NCBI GenBank assembly: GCA_001692895.1
Contig: KV748250.1
Span: forward strand, 311,475-375,474
DNA from: Cenococcum geophilum 1.58
Taxonomy: Eukaryota > Ascomycota > Dothideomycetes > Gloniales > Gloniaceae
Direction: 5' to 3'
Length of the DNA stretch: 64,000 bases
Of this stretch, positions 11,692-24,100 are shown piece by piece. Within the stretch, counting starts at the first letter, position 1, and each line of letters begins with the position of its first letter. The position numbers and the translations under genes were made by a program. The notes beneath the pieces were generated by a model that saw only the letters and a program-made list of their open reading frames with translations, ran no database searches and was not told the DNA's origin.

Positions 11692-13837
11692 TTAGCGGTA
11701 GATTACTAATAAGGGGGCTATAGCTAAGGGCATTTCCCTTATCTAGCTTAATCTTAATTTTATAGTTATATAGTTAATAAGGCGGGAGTATATTAGATAC
11801 TACCTTAGAGAATATATCCTTAAATTTCTAGTATTAACGGAGTAGTTTCTATTCTACTAGCTCCTTATCTATAAGCTTACTTTCCTATCTACTAAGCTTA
11901 CTTTCCTTTTTCTTAATTATTTAATTAATTTATATAAGCTAGTAATAAAGGTAATAGTATTAGGTTAGACTAAGTTCTAGTAGAATCCTATAGCGCTAAT
12001 ATAGTAGATATTAACTAGAAGAAGAGCCGTAGGTTTCTTTATAGGCTTTTACTAAGCTATATTTTATAGTATAGGGTTTATAGTCTTTCTTAGCTTATAT
12101 TCTATTTTCTATAAATTATCCTTTTAGTCTATTAGTTTAGTATAGCGTCTAGTATTTTTAGCCTTCCTTTATAGCTAGATAGTGCCTAAGCTAACTAGCT
12201 TATTACTAACTTCCTAGGTTTCTAGTACTAGTAGTATAGTATTAGTAGTCTAGTAGTGGCTTAGTATATAGACCTATTATAGATTAAGTTATATTTTTTT
12301 CTTAAAGGCCTAGTCCCTATATATAGTATTAGCCTAGTAAATAATATCTACTTATAGTTATATAATGTTTTCTATTATTCCTTAATACGGTAATTTAGGT
12401 CCTTAGGTTATTAATAAGAATTAACTAATTAGAAAAGCTAGGTTAATATAAATATTTAATTAAATCTAGCTGTAAATATAAGCAAACTTAGTAAAGGACC
12501 CTACTATATTAAGGGATAATACTAATTTCCTTTATAAAAGAAGGTATTAGGGGTAGAGTTTTAGGCTAGATAAGCCGTTAGTTTTATATATTAAGCTATA
12601 AGCCTAAATAGACTAGCTATTTTCTTTTTAAGATTATATTATAGCTTTTTAGGTCTATAATAAGAAAGGGGATATTATATTACCTTTATCTATTAATATA
12701 GAGGTAGATCTATAAGATAGTTATAATAGGTAGCCCTATCTATCTATTATACCTATAAATAGGAATTAGTTTAGGTAGTTCTTTAAGTAGTATATTTAAA
12801 AAGTTAGCTAGTTTTATAGCGCACTTTATATTAATTAAGGTAAAGGTATTTACTCCTAAATTAGCTAAAGTAGAGGTTAAAACTTAATATCTATTATAAA
12901 ATAAAGTATAAGGAATAGTATAGCTTCCTCTACTAACTAGCTAACCTAAATTAATATATAATATATTAATTACTTTTAACCCTAGAGAGGAGTCTTCCTT
13001 TAGGGTTCCTCTTTTTCTAACTCTATACTATCCCCCTAAATTAATAGAATCTTATTTATCTTTACTACTATTAGGTAGTCCTTTATAAAGTAGTCTTTTT
13101 AGCTATATAAAAGTAAGTTCCTTAATTATTAAAGGCCTATTTATAGGGGTTACTATAAGTAGGTTAAGTATATACTAGACCTATAATAGGACTAGCTATA
13201 TAGCTAGTACTATAGGCTATTCTTATAGTACTTATAGTCTAGTTTAAAGAGTTTTTAGCTTTATACTACTTAGCTTATACCTTAAGTTAATAGAGGCCTT
13301 AGTTAATAGCTAGGCAGTAGTCTATAAGTACCTTTAGTATATATATAGTAGTAAAAACTAGTAGTATAGTATACTATAGGTCTAGGGTAAGCTTATTAAA
13401 GAGGTCTAGTATTAGATCTTTATAGGGAATTTAGGCTTAACTAGCTAAGTATAAAAAGTAGGTCTAGAAAGCTAAAAAGGTCTTTATTATTTTTATATTA
13501 AGGACTTTATAATTAAGATAGGTATTTTATATCTTAAAGGGGTCCTTATAAATAGAATATAGGTAATTAATTATCTCTTCTTTAGAGAGGAAGGGGTCTA
13601 TTAAGTCCTAGGCGTATTATAGATATAGATATATCTATATATCCCTACTAGTATAGCTAAAGATATAGGCTATCTTAGCCTAAGTAGTAGGGAAGTAGTT
13701 TATATTAACTTTAAGCTTATTTTATAGTTAAAGCTTCTAATTATTAAATATAGAGTTAGTTTTATCTATAAGTAATAGGGGGTCTATAACCTTTATAGAC
13801 TAGGATAATACTATATACTAGGCTAGGGCCTTAAAGA
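11692..13837 (-). pseudogene. G2 RT start, protease and gag portion (fossil)
   Basis: The minus strand continues the reverse transcriptase that the mini-LTR element split, then runs upstream through the protease region into gag-like sequence. The segment at about 11700-11790 corresponds to the N-terminal RT stretch found just before the RT of Gypsy elements. No zinc knuckle could be fixed with confidence. Ends where the plus-strand G2 fragment begins. Broken many times. Confidence 0.6.
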
Positions 13838-15290
13838 CTATAGTAAGTCTCTATAAGCTACTTATAGACCGTAACGGATATAATATAGCTATAGTTATAG
13901 TTAACCGCTTTAGTAAGCGCCTATTCTTAATTCCCTACTATAAGAATATTAATACTAAAGAGGCGGCCTAACTATATATCTACTATATCTATTAAATTTA
14001 TAGACTACTAAATACTATTATATCTAATTATAGGCTATAGTTTATATCGGCCTTCTAGAATAAGTTTACCTAGATCTTAAGTATAGCGATATACACGACC
14101 AGCTTCCACCCCCCCTTAAAAAAATATTATTTCGCTTTGGTACGCGAGTTATTTATAGCGAACGCATATACCTACACGTAAGGGCCTTTTTGGTTGCCCT
14201 AGAGAACCGCCTTAGTTAGCTGGGAGAATCGCCTTAGCTAGCCGGGAGAATTAAATTAAAGACGTATACTCCCTCTTATTATAGTCGCCAAAACGCGAAT
14301 ACAACGCTATCTCTGCAATGGCTGACGAAATTTAGTAATATCGTATAGGTGGAAACCTTACAATATTTGACAAAGATTACGACACTGCGGAGGAAGGCCG
14401 ATCGCGAAGTCTACTAGAAGTAAAGTTCTTACAGCTAAGTATGGGCGTTCGCTACGATTACTAACGAGCCCGCGTACTAAAGCGATATAATATTTTTCTA
14501 GAGGAGGGGTAGAAGCTGGTTATATACATCGCTGTATTAAGCTAAAGCTCTCTATAGTATACTATCTCTAGATAAATAGCTAGATAGAGATTATAAACTA
14601 GTATTTAGACTAGAGACTTTAACTTTTTATTAACTACTTTTAGAATAATTAGGCTAAACTACTACCTCTAATAAATTACGCCTAGGCTACTCTACCCTAT
14701 AACTCTATAGGATTTATACCTATCTAGCTAGAAATAGGGTACTTACCCTATATAAGCTTTAACTAGAAAAGAATAGAAGGGCTATAGACTATATATAAAA
14801 AACTATCCTATAAGGAAGCCTAGAATTACGCTAAACGCTTAGAAAAAGCCTAAAAAGTAGCCTATATAAATCTAGAAAAGGCCTAGAAATTAATAGAATA
14901 GTAGGTAAATAAGTATAGGCGCGAGCCTAACTTTACTATAGGTAATATAGTCTAGGTTATAATAAAGAACTAGAAGATAAAATAGCCTAGCTATAAGCTA
15001 AACTATTAGATAGTAGGACTATATAAGGTCCTTAGAAAGATAGGTAACTTATATAAAGTAAAGCTCCTAGATTTAATTAAAGTCTACTCTATCTTTTTAC
15101 TAGATAAGCTATATAAAGCTATAAATAACCTACTACCTAGATAAAGGAATAAACCGCCCCTACTAATTTAAGTTAATAGTAATAATAAATAGGAAATTAA
15201 AGAAATACTAGCCTATAAACTTATAAGAGGAATATTAAAGTACTATATAAGTTAGAAAGGATATAATCTGGACCTTACCTAGTACCCTTT
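13838..15290 (+). pseudogene. Plus-strand G2 integrase and chromodomain fragment
   Basis: A second G2 piece in the opposite direction. The integrase core begins at about 13840 with the same V.V.RFSKR segment found on the minus strand near 8960, and the integrase C-terminal part continues to 15080. The end (15079-15290) matches the left window edge (1-230), including the chromodomain. The match to the left copy stops at about 15290, so the piece is truncated at both ends. MITE 1 (14084-14534) lies in the middle of the integrase core. Broken fossil. Confidence 0.8.
14084..14534. mobile_element. MITE 1: TA-flanked miniature DNA transposon
   Basis: A 451-bp unit inserted cleanly into the G2 integrase: the sequence either side (CTTAAGTA and TTAAGCTAAAGC) is contiguous in the minus-strand G2 copy near 8790. 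Ends carry inverted repeats of about 35 bp, with ACCAGCTTC followed by a C-rich tract on both arms. TA is duplicated at 14082-14083 and 14535-14536, as in Tc1/mariner/pogo elements. An ATG at 14318 opens a frame (MADEI) that meets stops at once and then stays open to about 14500, perhaps a transposase remnant or chance. A 24-bp tandem duplication lies near 14205-14250. The element keeps far more CpA and TpG than its surroundings, so it has seen little RIP. Confidence 0.8.
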
Positions 15291-17279
15291 AGTTATATAA
15301 TAGTAAGTTATAGTAATCTAATAGTAATTTACTAGTACTATAATACTTATAGTTAAGCTTTTTATAGGGACGTTTTATATAGATATTTTTAGAGAAAAGT
15401 ATAGTATTTTACCTAAAGCTTTTAAGTATATATTATTAACGCTGCCGCTATCTTATATATAAGGCGTAGGTATAGGTATTATAGATATATCTATATAAGT
15501 TAGATATTTATTAACTTAGACCTCTTTCTATATTTTTAGGCGTCTTAAATACTATTTAGGACTTTATCTAGAATATTTAATAGTTAGCTATAGGTAAACT
15601 TAATAAGGGAATACTTTATTATAGTATAGGCCTTAAAGTTATAGGTAAGGCTACTTCTTTAAGTAGGGAGGCCTAATTAAACTATTTCTAGTTTATAAAT
15701 ATATATAGATATACCTTAAGCTCTTAGTTCTAACGCTCTATCTAACTATCTATCTATAAGTAAAATATAATACTAAGTTTATATTAAATATAGAGATAGT
15801 AGTATAGAGTACTTTAGTACTTACTTATAAATATACTCCTTCTATTAGAGATACTATTATTTAAAGGTACTATTTATATAAAGACTCTAAATAAGAGTTT
15901 TATAAGTTATATAGTATTAACCTTATATAGTATTAATCTTATATATACTAAATTTAGGTTAAGCCTAAGTATCTAATTAGTTAAAAATTAATTTAGTTAC
16001 CTAATAAGGGAATATACTATCTTATATACTACCCTATTAAAATTAAAAAATTCCTAACCTTAAATCCTACTCTACCCCTTATCTTCTACCCTAGTTACTA
16101 CTTTACCTACTATTTAAATACCTCCTAATTATATATTCTATACTACCTATAAGGGGTATTACCCTTCTATAAACTTTATACTAAATAACCGCTAAAGATC
16201 TCTATATAAGAGCTATAAATCTTATAGAGTTAATCCTTTCTTTACTCTTTTTTAACCTACTACTTTTCTAACTCTATATATATAAAAGAAAAGAAAGAAA
16301 TAGACCTAATAACCTTTAGTAGACCTTCTATAGCCTATTAACTAAACTATAGCTACTACTACTTCTACTACTACTTTAACTACTACTTCCGCCGCTACTT
16401 CTCCCCTTATACCACCTATATTAATCTAGCTATAACCTATTACTATCTACTCTATTATAGAGTAGCTAGATTATAGCCCTATTACTATAGCCTACTATAT
16501 TATAGAGTAGCTAGATTTTAGTTCTATAGATATTATCTATAACTTTTATATAGGGCTATATTAGATTAATAAATATATTAATATATTACCTACTAGTAAT
16601 CTATAGTTTAAAGGCTACTATAAGTATAGTAATATAAACCTCCCTCTATTCTAGCTACTACTAGAATATTTATATAACCTTTTAGAGTTCTATAGTATTT
16701 CTACTAGGTAGTTTAGGGAGTAACTTTACTTATATAATATAGTATTAGGTTTTATATCTATAAACTATAGTATTACTAACTATAGTATAGCCTATAGCGG
16801 CCTAAATTAGTTCTAAATATATAGTAAGCTTTACTATCTATAGGGCCTACTAGAGCCTCTTACTAATATTATTCTATAGTATACCTAGCTGTAGTTTTAT
16901 AACCCTAGTTATACTATAGATATCTAGCTATAGGGCTATTCTAATACCTAGCTAGATATAAGTATTCTATAGTACCTTACTATTATACTATTATACTATC
17001 TAAGGTATAAAACCGTTTTATTACCCTTTATTAGATTATAAGGGAATAGCTTTAGGCTTAACCTATAATAACGCCATTATAGATTATCTTAAACCTATAG
17101 ATATAGCTTATTTTAAAGGCTATTACTAATTAGGGCTATAAAAACCTTCTAATAAGTAATAAAGTACTACTATATTAACTTAATATATATTATATATATA
17201 CTAGTTTACTATATACTACTCTTCTCTTATAGTAATACTAGCTAGTACTAAGGTCTTTAGCTATATAACTCTAATTAAG
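15291..17279 (-). pseudogene. Probable gag/leader part of a minus-strand G2 copy
   Basis: No gene can be read with confidence here. The stretch lies between a truncated G2 fragment and a minus-strand G2 LTR, so the simplest reading is gag and leader of the minus-strand element. On the minus strand, 16360-16420 gives a serine-rich segment that would suit a gag linker. On the plus strand only leucine, isoleucine and tyrosine-rich low-quality frames appear. A repeated block with ATTATAGAGTAGCTAGAT occurs at 16453 and 16500. Alternative: an unrelated decayed element. Confidence 0.35.
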
Positions 17280-17524
17280 CCTATTAGCGAGACGGTTTTA
17301 TTAGCGACTTAGTTAATTAAGACACGAGTATAGTAAGAGGGTCGCGTAAGCCTATATAATTAGATTGTCTATAAATAAGGATCTAAAGCTAAAAAAAAAG
17401 GAAAGGAAGAGATAAGTAGTAATATAAGAGGTTTTATATAACCTCTAGTTATATAAGGGTTATATAAGCTCTATATCTACTATAACGTCTACTATAACTA
17501 CTATTTTCTACTAGTGCTATAATA
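17280..17524 (-). repeat. G2 LTR, minus orientation
   Basis: The reverse complement matches the LTR at 422-648 over most of its length: the GCGACTTAGTTAATTAAG block, the TATATAATTAGATTGTCTATA block, a pyrimidine/purine tract, CCTCTAGTTATATAA and TTCTACTAGTGCTATAAT. No polypurine tract is seen to its right, which favours a 5' LTR of a minus-strand copy or a solo LTR. Confidence 0.65.
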
Positions 17525-18969
17525 GGTTTAATATAGTAGGTATACTTTTAGTTCTACCTATAGGTCTATATTAACTCTTAGTTAGTCCCTTTTACTTTTT
17601 AATAATTATAGTAGTAGGCTAGCGGCCTCTTTTAGCTTACTATTATATATTTTTAATATATATTTTAAGATCCTTAGTAGGCTTTTTAGTAGTAATAACT
17701 ACCTTTATTACGTTAATAGTAAGTATTAATTTATAAGAGAGTATAGTATAATTCTTCTACTTCCTCTTATTCCTCTCTATAGTATAGTTATAAAGGTTAA
17801 TAACTTTAATATCTATTAACTCTATATGGTCCTCTAATAATTATAGGTATTTTATTAGGTTTCTAATAATAATCTTAGCTACGTTAAGTATAGTTTTAGG
17901 GTAAAGAATTATATAGGTATATTAAGGTTAATTAGTATAAGTTTAGGGTATATAAGGATATAAAGGGAAGAGTAGAAGGGTTATTAATATATATTAAGAA
18001 GGTAGTATAAATAGTTATTTAGATAAAGGCTACCTTATATAGGGCCTTAGGGGTTATTTAAAGTTAAGAGGTAAAAGAGCTATAGGTTCTATAGCTTCCT
18101 AGTATTATAAAAATAATATATTATATATAAACGCTAAATAAATAAGTATTAAATTTAAAGAATTAATAGCTATATATAGCTATTATAGAGACTTAAGAAG
18201 GATTACTAGAAAGCTTAATAGGAATATAGCTATAACTAAATCTATATAGGGTTATTAGGGTAGAGAATTTATCTACTAAGTAATACTAAATAAGGAAAGA
18301 AACTAGCTATATATCTAGCGTAGTACGTATTATAGGCAATCCTATAATACCTACTATAGGGTTTCTATATACTAGTATCTCTTAAAAATAAAGAATAGTA
18401 GTATAATTTAGCTATATATAGTAATTAAGTTATTCTATAATAGCTACTCTTTAAAGCTATTAAGTAATTTAAAATTCGTAAGATATATATAGTATTAAAG
18501 TATTTTATATTCTATTAAGGTAATAGTAAAATATATTTAAATAAAGATTATATATAAGTATATAGGGATTATTAGTTTTATAGTAAGTTAAATTCTAAGG
18601 GTTAGTAGGTAGATATATCTTATCTTTTATATTAAAAGCTTAAGGTTAATAAGATATAGTTAATAAGGTTAATAGATAAAGATTAAAAAGGGTATAAGGG
18701 TAGTAATATTTTATAGTAGAATAGTAAGATATAAAAGGGGATTTTATAATTAGAAAGGTAGTTAGATTTTTATTATAACTAGGTAGAGAGTTATAAGGTA
18801 ATAAATTAGGTTAAATAGTAAATTTTTTAGAAGTATTTAGTATATAAATATTAGAAGGGTAGGTAGAAATAAAGAAAAGAATTATAAAAAGAATAAAAAT
18901 AGATAAAGTAAAGTATATATAATAGATTAACGGGAAAGAAATTTAGATTATACTTAGGTCTAAACTATA
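17525..18969 (+). other. Unassigned decayed stretch
   Basis: AT-rich sequence with no boundary repeats that I can find. From about 18140 to 18900 the plus strand keeps a long frame of protein-like composition (many K, R, I, Y, S) interrupted mainly by TAA/TAG, the pattern left when RIP turns Gln and Trp codons into stops. I do not recognise the product. It could be the remains of another transposon. Confidence 0.3.
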
Positions 18970-18971
18970 TA

Positions 18972-19351
18972 ACGTGGGTCACCGGGTTATAACGGTCCAC
19001 CTAATTATGACGGAAATCTAACCGCCTGTCTAATTAGGAAAAGCGGTTTCCTATTTCGGTATTCTGCCTGAAAATATGGCCTCAAGCCTCAGATAAGGAC
19101 TTTAATCCGCCAACTCGCGGTTATCTAAGCAATCAGCTGCCTAATATACTGTAAAAAGTCGATATAGACTCTCTCCTATATATATTTAAGGCTTTATTCG
19201 GGTTTAATAATAAAATAATACTTTACGATGGTTTTTACTAGCGATTTACCTATAAATCGGCATTTGGCAGTATTTTGGTGTTCTGTTATAACTAAATGCG
19301 GTCAGATTTCCGTTATAACTAGGTGGACCGTTATAACCCGGTGACCTACGT
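18972..19351. mobile_element. MITE 2: long-TIR miniature element
   Basis: A 380-bp unit whose ends are inverted repeats of about 55 bp: ACGTGGGTCACCGGG at the left and its complement (GGTGACCTACGT with preceding bases) at the right. The TIRs contain the subrepeat GTTATAACGG and differ at about five positions, mostly transitions. TA flanks both ends (18970-18971 and 19352-19353), consistent with a TA target duplication. There is no coding capacity. Like MITE 1 it is rich in CpA and TpG against the background, so RIP has barely touched it. Confidence 0.78.
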
Positions 19352-19365
19352 TAACTAAAGTAGGG

Positions 19366-20325
19366 TTACGTTGCCCCTAGGGGTAGTTATCTTATAGCTA
19401 TTACACCTGGGTAACCTTGCAGCTCTTATACCTAGGGGTAACTCTCTTATAACTAGGGGAAGTCGTAGCTCTTGCACCTAGGGGTAACCGTCTTACAGCT
19501 CTTATACCTAAGGGCAGCTATAATGGCGCTAGGCGCGCTACCTGCCAAATTCTGCTATAATACTGCCATATTCTACCTACCCTATAATTAGCTTGCTTAC
19601 TACTAGCGCCCTAGCGGTTAACCTATATATTTATTTATATTGGTCCTAGTAACCCCTTTTCCTTCTCCTTAGCTTAGTATTTTTATAATATAGCGTTTGT
19701 TTAAGCTTTAATTTAAAGGCGTTTATTTAAGCTGTAATAGTAGCTACCTTGTAGCCCTTGCACCTAGGGGCAACTAACTTATAATTTTTACACCTAGATA
19801 TAAGAGCTGTAAGACGACTACCCCTAGGTATAAGAGTTGTAAGTTAGTTGCCCCTAGGTGCAAGGGCTATAAGGTAGTACTATTATAGTTAAATAAACGC
19901 CTCTAAATTAAAGCTTAAATGAACGCTATATTATAAAAATATAAGCTAAGGAGAAGGAAAAGGGTTGCTAGGACTAATGTAAATAAATATATAGGTTAAC
20001 CGCTAGGGCGCTAGTAGTAAGTAAGCTAATTATAGGGTAGGAAGAATATGGCAGTATTATAGCAGAATTTAGTAGGTGGCGCGCCCAGCGCCGTTATAGC
20101 TGCCCCTAGGTATAAGAGCTGTAAGATGGTTACCCCTAGGTGCGAGAGCTGCGACTTCCTCTAGTTATAAGAGAGTTGCCCCTAGGTGCAAGAGCTGTAA
20201 GATTGCCTAGGTGCAATAGCTATAAGATAACTGCCCCTAGTTATAAGAGAGTTTACCCCCTAGTATAAGAGCCCTAGGTGCGAGAGCTGTAAGATAACTA
20301 CCTCTAGGGGTAACCGTTTTATAGC
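19366..20325. repeat. Large palindrome built of tandem modules
   Basis: An imperfect inverted repeat of about 960 bp with its centre near 19810-19840. Outer parts of both arms consist of repeated modules of roughly 30-35 bp with the core CCCCTAGGTG and GAGCTGTAAGAT. Inner parts hold a unique stretch (19515-19740, mirrored at 19885-20095) that includes CTGCTATAATACTGCC and an AAGGAGAAGGAAAAGGG tract. The arms match well but the right arm has extra modules. A diverged single copy of the inner arm lies at 38581-38795. The structure could be a foldback transposon or a head-to-head duplication. No frame of note is seen. Confidence 0.8.
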
Positions 20326-20339
20326 TTAGTAAGTAAGTC

Positions 20340-20730
20340 GCGCTAGTAGCCTCGCTAAAAGTAGTACTAACTTAAGAAGTCTAAGTAAACTCCCTACTAT
20401 GCCTCCTATTTAATAAATAGAACACTTCGCTCTTCTACTTTATAACTAACTTATTTATAATTCCTAAAGCTAGATATTACTAATATAAAGCGCCGATACC
20501 TACCTACCCCTAATATAACGGATAAGAAGTAGTGGCTTTAGGGCCCTAGGTTAAAAGCTTTCTACCTAAAGGAGGTAGATTTAATATATAACCAGGCTAG
20601 GCCATATTAGCTAGTAACAGTGAAGTTCCTAATTAATTCTCTTACGCTAGTATAGACTGTTGGTGTAAATAGGCCTATCGATAACACCTATAAGTGAAGG
20701 CTTTATAAAATATTTAAGGAATAGGGTGTC
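20340..20730 (+). pseudogene. Left part of an unnamed frame split by element B
   Basis: A plus-strand reading frame can be followed from an ATG near 20399 to the insertion point of element B and picks up again at 28701, because the 5-bp target duplication rejoins the two halves. Stops are of the TAA/TAG kind expected at former Gln or Trp codons. I do not recognise the product. Composition (KSFLPKGG, RRLYKIFKEQGVSFKKT in this part) is basic and protein-like. It may be a transposon protein. Confidence 0.4.
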
Positions 20731-21152
20731 TGTTACGGACGCTTTAAGTATAATATTACGACTACTAGGAGAGGAGTTGGAAGCGGCCCGTTGGATAATA
20801 AAGGCACGGTCTATAATGGACCCTATTGAGCTAGATAACGAGGAATAGTAGGCTAAGGTTATATAACGAGATCTATAGGATCTGTAAGATCTATAGGATC
20901 TATTATAGATTGAATAGACCTTACGTACCTTACGTATAAGGAGGATTTCTTAGGAGTATAGTTGTGTATTTAAAGGACTATAGTCCCTACTTAGATAGTT
21001 CCTTCCTTATAGTAATTCTTAGAATATAATTAGAGTTAATCTATTAGGTAACCCACTCTATATCTAGTTATTGTTTACTTATTTAATCTATACCTATATA
21101 CCTAGCCCAATAACAGGACCTACCGTAGTATTTCCTATAAGGTTCCGTTACA
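20731..21152 (+). repeat. Element B 5' LTR
   Basis: A 422-bp repeat with TG...CA ends (TGTTACGGAC to TTCCGTTACA). It has an AGGATCT-type microsatellite at about 20873-20905 in the variable middle. Confidence 0.92.
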
Positions 21153-21195
21153 TAATTACTACTATAGTTACGGTAAAAGAAAATAAGTCGACATT

Positions 21196-24100
21196 ATGCC
21201 ACTGAAAGCACCAGTTACTACACCTTTAACAGTAGTAACTACCTTAGGTACTAGCGGGGATACTAGTATAAGGAGTGCTAGCACGTAATATGTTACCACG
21301 GATTAACTATAAGAGATAGTTAATAGGTTAACGGAAAATAATATAATACTTAAAAATTGACTTAATGGCATAGGAATGGTAAAGGTTAAGTTACCTTTAA
21401 TTAAACAATTCTTAGGTAAGAAATTAAAACTTAAAGGATTCCTAACCTAGATGTATTTTAAGGTTATATAAGAAGGAGCGAAACTAGCGACTACGATAGA
21501 CTAGATAGCCTACGCAGGACTATTTTTATTAGGAAGGGCACTTAAGTAGTTTAAACCTTACCTTATAGAGATATAGGCGAACGGGATAAGTACTAACAAC
21601 CCGGACGTACGGTATATCTTTTCTAGTTGGGATGGGTTCGCTATACGATTAATATAGATGTTCGGCGATCTAGAGGTAACTACTACGGTAGAAAGGAAGC
21701 TGTAAGGCCTAACGTAATAATTATTAGCAATTGAGTATATAACGTAGTTTTAAACGCTTATAACCTAGGTTAAGTGGAATAATAAGGCGCTTATGGTACA
21801 GTATAAATAGGGACTTAAGGCTAAAGTCTAGGACGTAATTATTCTTATAGAAGATATAGAGATACTTAGAGATTTAATTAACTAAGTAATAAAGATTAAT
21901 AATAGGATCTACTAAAGGGAATAAGCTAAGAAAGGGTAAGATAGAGTTCTATAGTTATATAAGGCGTAAGGCATGTAATGATAATACTAGAAATAACTAG
22001 TAAACTATAGGCCAGAGCTAATGGATTTGAGCGGCACTAAAGAATCCTATAAGAGGAAAAGTTTATAGAAACCTAAAGGATAAGGATTAAGTAATTAGAG
22101 GTCTAAGAAGTAGAGGCCAAACTAGGGATCTTAATAGTAGAAGACGTTTAGGCGGACTCTATAGAAAGAAAAGTGGTATAGAGAAGGAGCTTATATAAAT
22201 TGCGGAAAATAAGGTTATTTTGCTAGAGATTATAAAGATAGTTAGAGTAACTATGTGGTAAAGGGAACTGGACTAGCTAGCTATATATACAATTAAAGGG
22301 ATAATAGTACACTATAAGGAACAAAGAGTTGTTTAATTAAGAGTTTTACGTTTTGTTATAACGACGCATGCTAAATTTATAAAAATGCTAAGTATAGCGT
22401 AAGCTATTAGCCATAAGAGCCAGAGTTAAAGGGACTCTAAGGTATATAAGAGTTAGACAAAGAACTTAATAGACTCTATAAATTAGAAAAGGACGAAGAT
22501 GGTATAGCTAGCTAGTAGTTAGCGGAGAAGTTACTCGCGTACTAATTCTACTAAGCGGCAGAATCTAAGGATTAAGACGATTGGACTATTAGCAGCGATA
22601 ATAAGGCAATAAAGGCAGCTTACTGGGAGCATGTAGACCTTAAGGACGCAATAACTAAAGTAGAGGTTAGATTAGTAACTAAGACTAAATTAACAATGGG
22701 GATTAAGACTCTATTAGACACGGCGTCTATTGCTTCGCGAGATGGGAGAAGAGGAATATTTAAAAGCAAACTACGCAGACGATTATTTAATATAGCGACC
22801 TTACTACTTGATAAAGGTAAAAGGCCATAGGCTTAAGATTCTCTAGACGAGATAAGAGAAGCTCTGGACTTATAGGACGTAATAAGGACAGCTTAAGGAC
22901 TAACGACGGATAAAAACTAATGGTTAAGAGTAAGGGCTTAGTTTAGTAATATATAAATAAGTACGGGAAGCAGTTTCCCTAATACCCTAAATTCTTAAGA
23001 CGAGATAAGGAAGGTTTAAGACTCTAAGGAATAGATAAGAATATAAGCTATTTATCTACTAAGTAGAGAATAGACCTAAGATTCTATAGATGGAATGAGT
23101 GCTATAGATAAGTACGTAGTGTATAAATAAGCAAGATTTATGGGCACGGACTGAGGCTTGGAAAGAGAGTTTTAAAGAAAGAGAAGTAGCTATAAATTTA
23201 GAGAACGAATTAGGACTCCTATAAGGGGCGATTACTAGGATTAGCCTAAGGGTTGAAACGTTAACGCTAAAATTATAAAGTTTAAGGATCTAGAGGATCC
23301 TAATGCCAGACGTAAACTAGGAAAAGACTAGATAGGATTTAAAGGTTAAATTAAGGCGTAGTAAGAATAAAAAGGTTACCTAGAACTAAGATTACTGGGT
23401 AGACTATATATACCTATAAGACGGGTGATAAATAGGCCTAAGTTAGGTATACTAAGGGCTAAATGGTTAAATGAACTGGAACAAGAAGAGGATCTAGGGA
23501 TTCTAACTAGATTTAGAGAAAGACACACTAAAGGCTATTACAACGCAGTAATAGCAAGATACTTCCTTACGGATAAGCCGTATACGCTAAACTAGTTATA
23601 CCAAAAGTGGTATAGACAACGGAGGAGCGACGATTGGGAAGAATTCTATATATAGTTGGACGAAAGAGTTATCTAGGACTAAGCAATTATAGAGAAGCGT
23701 ATAAACCATATTAAAGGGGCTTTAATTATAACATTAAGAGACCTAGAAGGTAGATTAGAGGACTGGAGATATAATAGGTAGATCTTAGTACTAGCAAACG
23801 AAAAAGTATTATTTAGATCGCTAGGAAAGAGGTTCGAACTTAAGGACTAAGATAAGTTAAGAGTTGACTTAAGGAACCTAGCATATTATATATTATTATA
23901 GATTATATATATGGATAACCAGTATAAAATACATAAAACACTAAAAATAAAGTATAAGAAATATCCTATACAAATAGATTGGACGCTAGGAGAGCGTAAA
24001 TACCGGAATACTAAATATATATATAGATAGCATCTAGTAGAGAAACAGGAGCTAAATAAGTTAACGCTTTAACTAGGAAGATTCTTGACGGAAGAATGCC

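Larger units (their letters stand above)
8632..17524 (-). mobile_element. Nested minus-strand G2 chromovirus with later insertions
   Basis: Read on the minus strand, this interval carries G2 pol and gag in order from right to left. It is interrupted by the TRIM-like element at 10780-11686 and by a plus-strand G2 fragment at 13838-15290, and is probably closed by a 5' LTR at 17280-17524. Its own 3' end (chromodomain and 3' LTR) lies left of the window, beyond the plus-strand G2 copy and element A. Summing the parts gives about 6.5 kb within the window, reasonable for a Gypsy element. That all parts belong to one insertion is inference; they could come from two copies. Broken throughout and among the older layers, since three other elements sit in it. 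Confidence 0.6.
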
